Shown here: positions 62,396-64,000 of the stretch, one piece after another
How positions within the stretch are numbered: position 1 is the first letter of the stretch
Layout of the letters: the number at the start of each line of letters is the position of its first letter
Origin: Ancylomarina sp. DW003
GTDB lineage: Bacteria; Bacteroidota; Bacteroidia; Bacteroidales; Marinifilaceae
NCBI RefSeq assembly: GCF_029029505.1
Contig: NZ_JAKJSD010000002.1
Location: 310,001-374,000 of the forward strand
DNA: 64,000 nucleotides
Direction of reading: 5' to 3'
Notes under the pieces: model-generated
Databases searched by the model: none
What the model was told of the DNA's origin: nothing
Seen by the model: the letters and a program-made list of their open reading frames with translations, nothing else
Position numbers and translations under genes: made by a program

Positions 62396-63063
62396 TTAGT
62401 GTTTTCTTTCTGATTTCAATGAGTCAATAATAATAGTCCCAGATTTTATCTTTGAATCTTTCAATTCAATTTCCGTTTTCAAGCTTTGATTTTCAGATTT
62501 GAGATTATCTCTTTCAATCTTTAATTCATATTGTTCATTTTTCGAAACGGAGTCTGAATACAACATTCCAAGTTTAAATGAGCCTCCTATAATTGCTATG
62601 ATTATTGCAAAAAATGTAATTATTTGTCCAATTGGAAGGTTGAATATTAATTTGAAAAGTTTGGATAAAGAAATATTAGGAAGTTGAACTGTGTTTTCAA
62701 TTAACCTGTCTATTTCCTTTTTTGTTCGTGCTTTTCTTGTTCTTTAAATTCAACAGTTTCAAGAAGTTTGTCTTTCTCCAGCAATAGTTCATTGTAGTCT
62801 GGAACAATTTTATTCCATTCACCCAATAAATCAGAATACTTCTTTTTGTAATTATCTTCTTCTATGATTACTTTTTCTTTTCTGATTTTTGATAACTCTG
62901 TTATTTGTTCAATATAAGATTCTAAAAGTTGCTTTGCTTGAAGTTTACCTTGCTTTAATATCTCAAACTTTTCAGATTCAATAAAAGTGTCAAATTTTAA
63001 TCCACTTACTTGAAGCCATTTAGTATCACCTACAGTGTCATACTCTGAAATAGCTTGACACAT
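62396..63063 (-). pseudogene. Membrane coiled-coil protein gene split by a one-base indel
   Basis: The frame from ATG 63063 gives 117 residues (MCQAISEYDTVGDTKWLQVS ...) and stops at 62710. Directly at that point the -1 frame continues open for about 100 residues to TAA 62396: DRLIENTVQLPNISLSKLFK, a membrane helix (IITFFAIIIAIIGGSF) and a coiled coil (ELKIERDNLKSENQSL). Adding one base to the T6/A6 run at 62718-62723 joins both into one 222-residue protein. Either a true pseudogene, a phase-variable tract, or a sequence error. No canonical slippery heptamer in the correct phase is present. No family recognised. Confidence 0.7.
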
Positions 63064-63089
63064 TGATTTATGCTTCAGTCAAAATATAG

Positions 63090-63686
63090 TTACATTTCCT
63101 CCAATGCATCTTGGCACAAACCAATTAACATATCCTCTTGTCCGGCTAGCTCTCTAAACCTTAATTGAAGTTGGATCAAAGTTGAATCAATATTAGCCAT
63201 ATCATGTGCATGAGGATCATACAAATAATCAAGTAGTTTTAATAAGGTTTTATCCATCAACATGTCCTGCAAGGCATAAACTTCAGTGAGTTTTTTAGTT
63301 CTTAGAAAACCAAATTCCGATATGATTCCTGTTGTTTTAGCTGTTTCCCACGCAGTTTTTGAAATGATTGAACTTAGAACAGGCTTTCCGCCTGTAAGCA
63401 AACCAAGTTCCAGATGAGTCTTTGAAAGCAATTTCTCTTTTAGAGAATCATTCTCTCCCTTGATTATGCTGTTGATTGTTTTTCGAACTTCAACATGATA
63501 AACACTACAATTTTCTAATATCTCAAGGTTGCCAATAATTTCTTTTCGAATATTTTCGATAGCAATCTTCTTCTTATTATTCTTCTTTATTGTTTCAGCT
63601 ATATTATTTATAAATAAGGCAAAAAGGACACTAAATACAATTAGTAGTCCGTCAAGAATATATTTTTTATTAAAAAAAACTTTCAT
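63090..63686 (-). CDS. DUF6090-like membrane-anchored protein
   Basis: 198 residues from ATG 63686; an ATG at 63710 would add eight residues. One membrane helix (about 12-30, LDGLLIVFSVLFALFINN) is followed by basic KKNNKKK and a helical domain (ENIRKEIIGNLEILENC, TKKLTEVYALQDMLMDK), resembling DUF6090-type proteins (LxALxINN-W-E opening) of Bacteroidota. Function unknown. It ends 26 bp before the split gene and probably shares its transcript. Confidence 0.65.
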   Translation of the reverse strand: MKVFFNKKYILDGLLIVFSVLFALFINNIAETIKKNNKKKIAIENIRKEIIGNLEILENCSVYHVEVRKTINSIIKGENDSLKEKLLSKTHLELGLLTGGKPVLSSIISKTAWETAKTTGIISEFGFLRTKKLTEVYALQDMLMDKTLLKLLDYLYDPHAHDMANIDSTLIQLQLRFRELAGQEDMLIGLCQDALEEM

Positions 63687-63724
63687 TTTTATATTATAAA
63701 ATTTAAACATCTAATTTCTTCACT

Positions 63725-63791
63725 CGGGCAACGTGTTTAGGTCTTACCATACGGTTTATATCACTTACACATTGCTTTATAAATTGTTGTT
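63725..63791 (-). repeat. AttC-like foldback sequence C
   Basis: On the minus strand it runs from ACAACAATTTATAAAG to AACACGTTGCCCG. The ends match those of B (ACAACAATGTATAAA ... CCGTTGTAC), but internal pairing is weak, so this is the least certain member. Confidence 0.3.
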
Positions 63792-63815
63792 TTTAGAATT
63801 CATAAAACACTCAAA

Positions 63816-63849
63816 AAAGCTCATCAAACAATTAAGTTCGATGAGCTTT
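63816..63849 (-). terminator. Terminator of the right-edge gene
   Basis: AAAGCTCATC and GATGAGCTTT pair perfectly around a 14-base loop; on the minus strand a T6 run follows. Confidence 0.75.
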
Positions 63850-63871
63850 GTATTTATAATCTTTTTCTGAC

Positions 63872-64000
63872 TTACAAAAAGAACAGGAAAGGTATAATAA
63901 TACCAATGGCAATTAGCCATTTACCTCGCCCTGCAATACCTTTTTTGCCAGGAACAATAAACATACCCGAGAGTGCAAAAATAAGCATGGCAACGGCAAA
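63872..64000 (-). CDS. C-terminal end of a membrane protein, truncated by window edge
   Basis: 42 residues visible, open to the window end: a helix (FAVAMLIFALSGMFIVP), a short basic loop (GKKGIAGRGKWL) and a final helix (IAIGIIIPFLFFL) before TAA. The GKKGxxGRGKW loop between two helices recalls the C-terminus of PepSY-associated membrane proteins of Bacteroidota, but too little is present to be sure. Confidence 0.6.
   Translation of the reverse strand, partial: FAVAMLIFALSGMFIVPGKKGIAGRGKWLIAIGIIIPFLFFL

Noticed and set aside
62710..62730. Programmed -1 ribosomal frameshift at the A6 run
   Set aside because: In the zero frame the codons are CAA AAA AGG; no X XXY YYZ heptamer stands in the right phase and no downstream stem was seen, so an indel or variable tract is simpler.

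Overview
The window reads as chromosomal DNA of a low-GC member of the Bacteroidota, most likely a marine Marinilabiliales/Marinifilaceae-type organism. This is inferred from AT-rich leaders without Shine-Dalgarno sites, a hybrid two-component regulator with a C-terminal AraC domain, an rnfBCDGEA operon headed by an RseC-like gene, GIN-domain (DUF2807), PspC, DUF5063 and DUF2795 proteins, TAnnTTTG-type promoter words, and many lipoproteins with SC-type lipoboxes. No rRNA, tRNA or CRISPR array was seen.

1-26900 is mostly housekeeping: the end of nadD, small envelope and regulatory genes, a histidine kinase, tex, a protoporphyrinogen-oxidase-like flavoprotein, a DEAD-box helicase, a probable unit recQ/DUF5063/RNase D-like/rlmI-like, guaB followed by two periplasmic folding factors, a MoxR ATPase, an OstA/LptA-like protein, a cobalamin adenosyltransferase and recG. 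A 59-codon gene on the minus strand (27004-27183) encodes a double-glycine leader followed by a four-cysteine core; it looks like an orphan secreted-peptide (RiPP/bacteriocin-type) precursor. 27763-33354 is a complete RseC-like + RnfBCDGEA operon (ferredoxin:NAD+ oxidoreductase, ion pump).

33684-49656 is an accessory envelope region. A TPR-containing hybrid histidine kinase/AraC regulator is followed by a stand-alone AraC-type protein related to its own DNA-binding domain, then by a run of eleven co-directional genes for an OmpA-like protein, lipoproteins, a beta-barrel, lipocalin-like and collagen-like proteins, a Yip1 membrane protein and two DUF3857/transglutaminase-fold proteins. Six copies of a 15-bp word (AACATAT...TAGT), arranged as three direct-repeat pairs each with exactly 21-bp spacing, lie upstream of the small AraC gene and of the OmpA-like gene. 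They are the best candidate operator of this regulatory system.

49758-55920 is an NtrB/NtrC-like pair divergent from an ABC ATPase and FtsX/MacB permease. The intergenic region has helically phased GACA/TGTC half-sites and a good sigma-54 -24/-12 promoter directed at the transporter. An interspersed ~80-bp repeat that ends in a strong terminator hairpin occurs at 45641, 49674 and 55919, and its hairpin alone at 33447.

56015-64000 is a minus-strand accessory block: amidase, HAD phosphatase, alpha/beta hydrolase, a B1 metallo-beta-lactamase-like protein lacking the first zinc histidine, a TraB/Tiki-like protein, and a REP-associated tyrosine transposase whose coding region carries a perfect 28-bp palindrome. 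It ends in a cassette-like array of small membrane-protein genes separated by imperfect foldback sequences resembling attC sites; one of these genes is split by a single-base change in a T6/A6 run.
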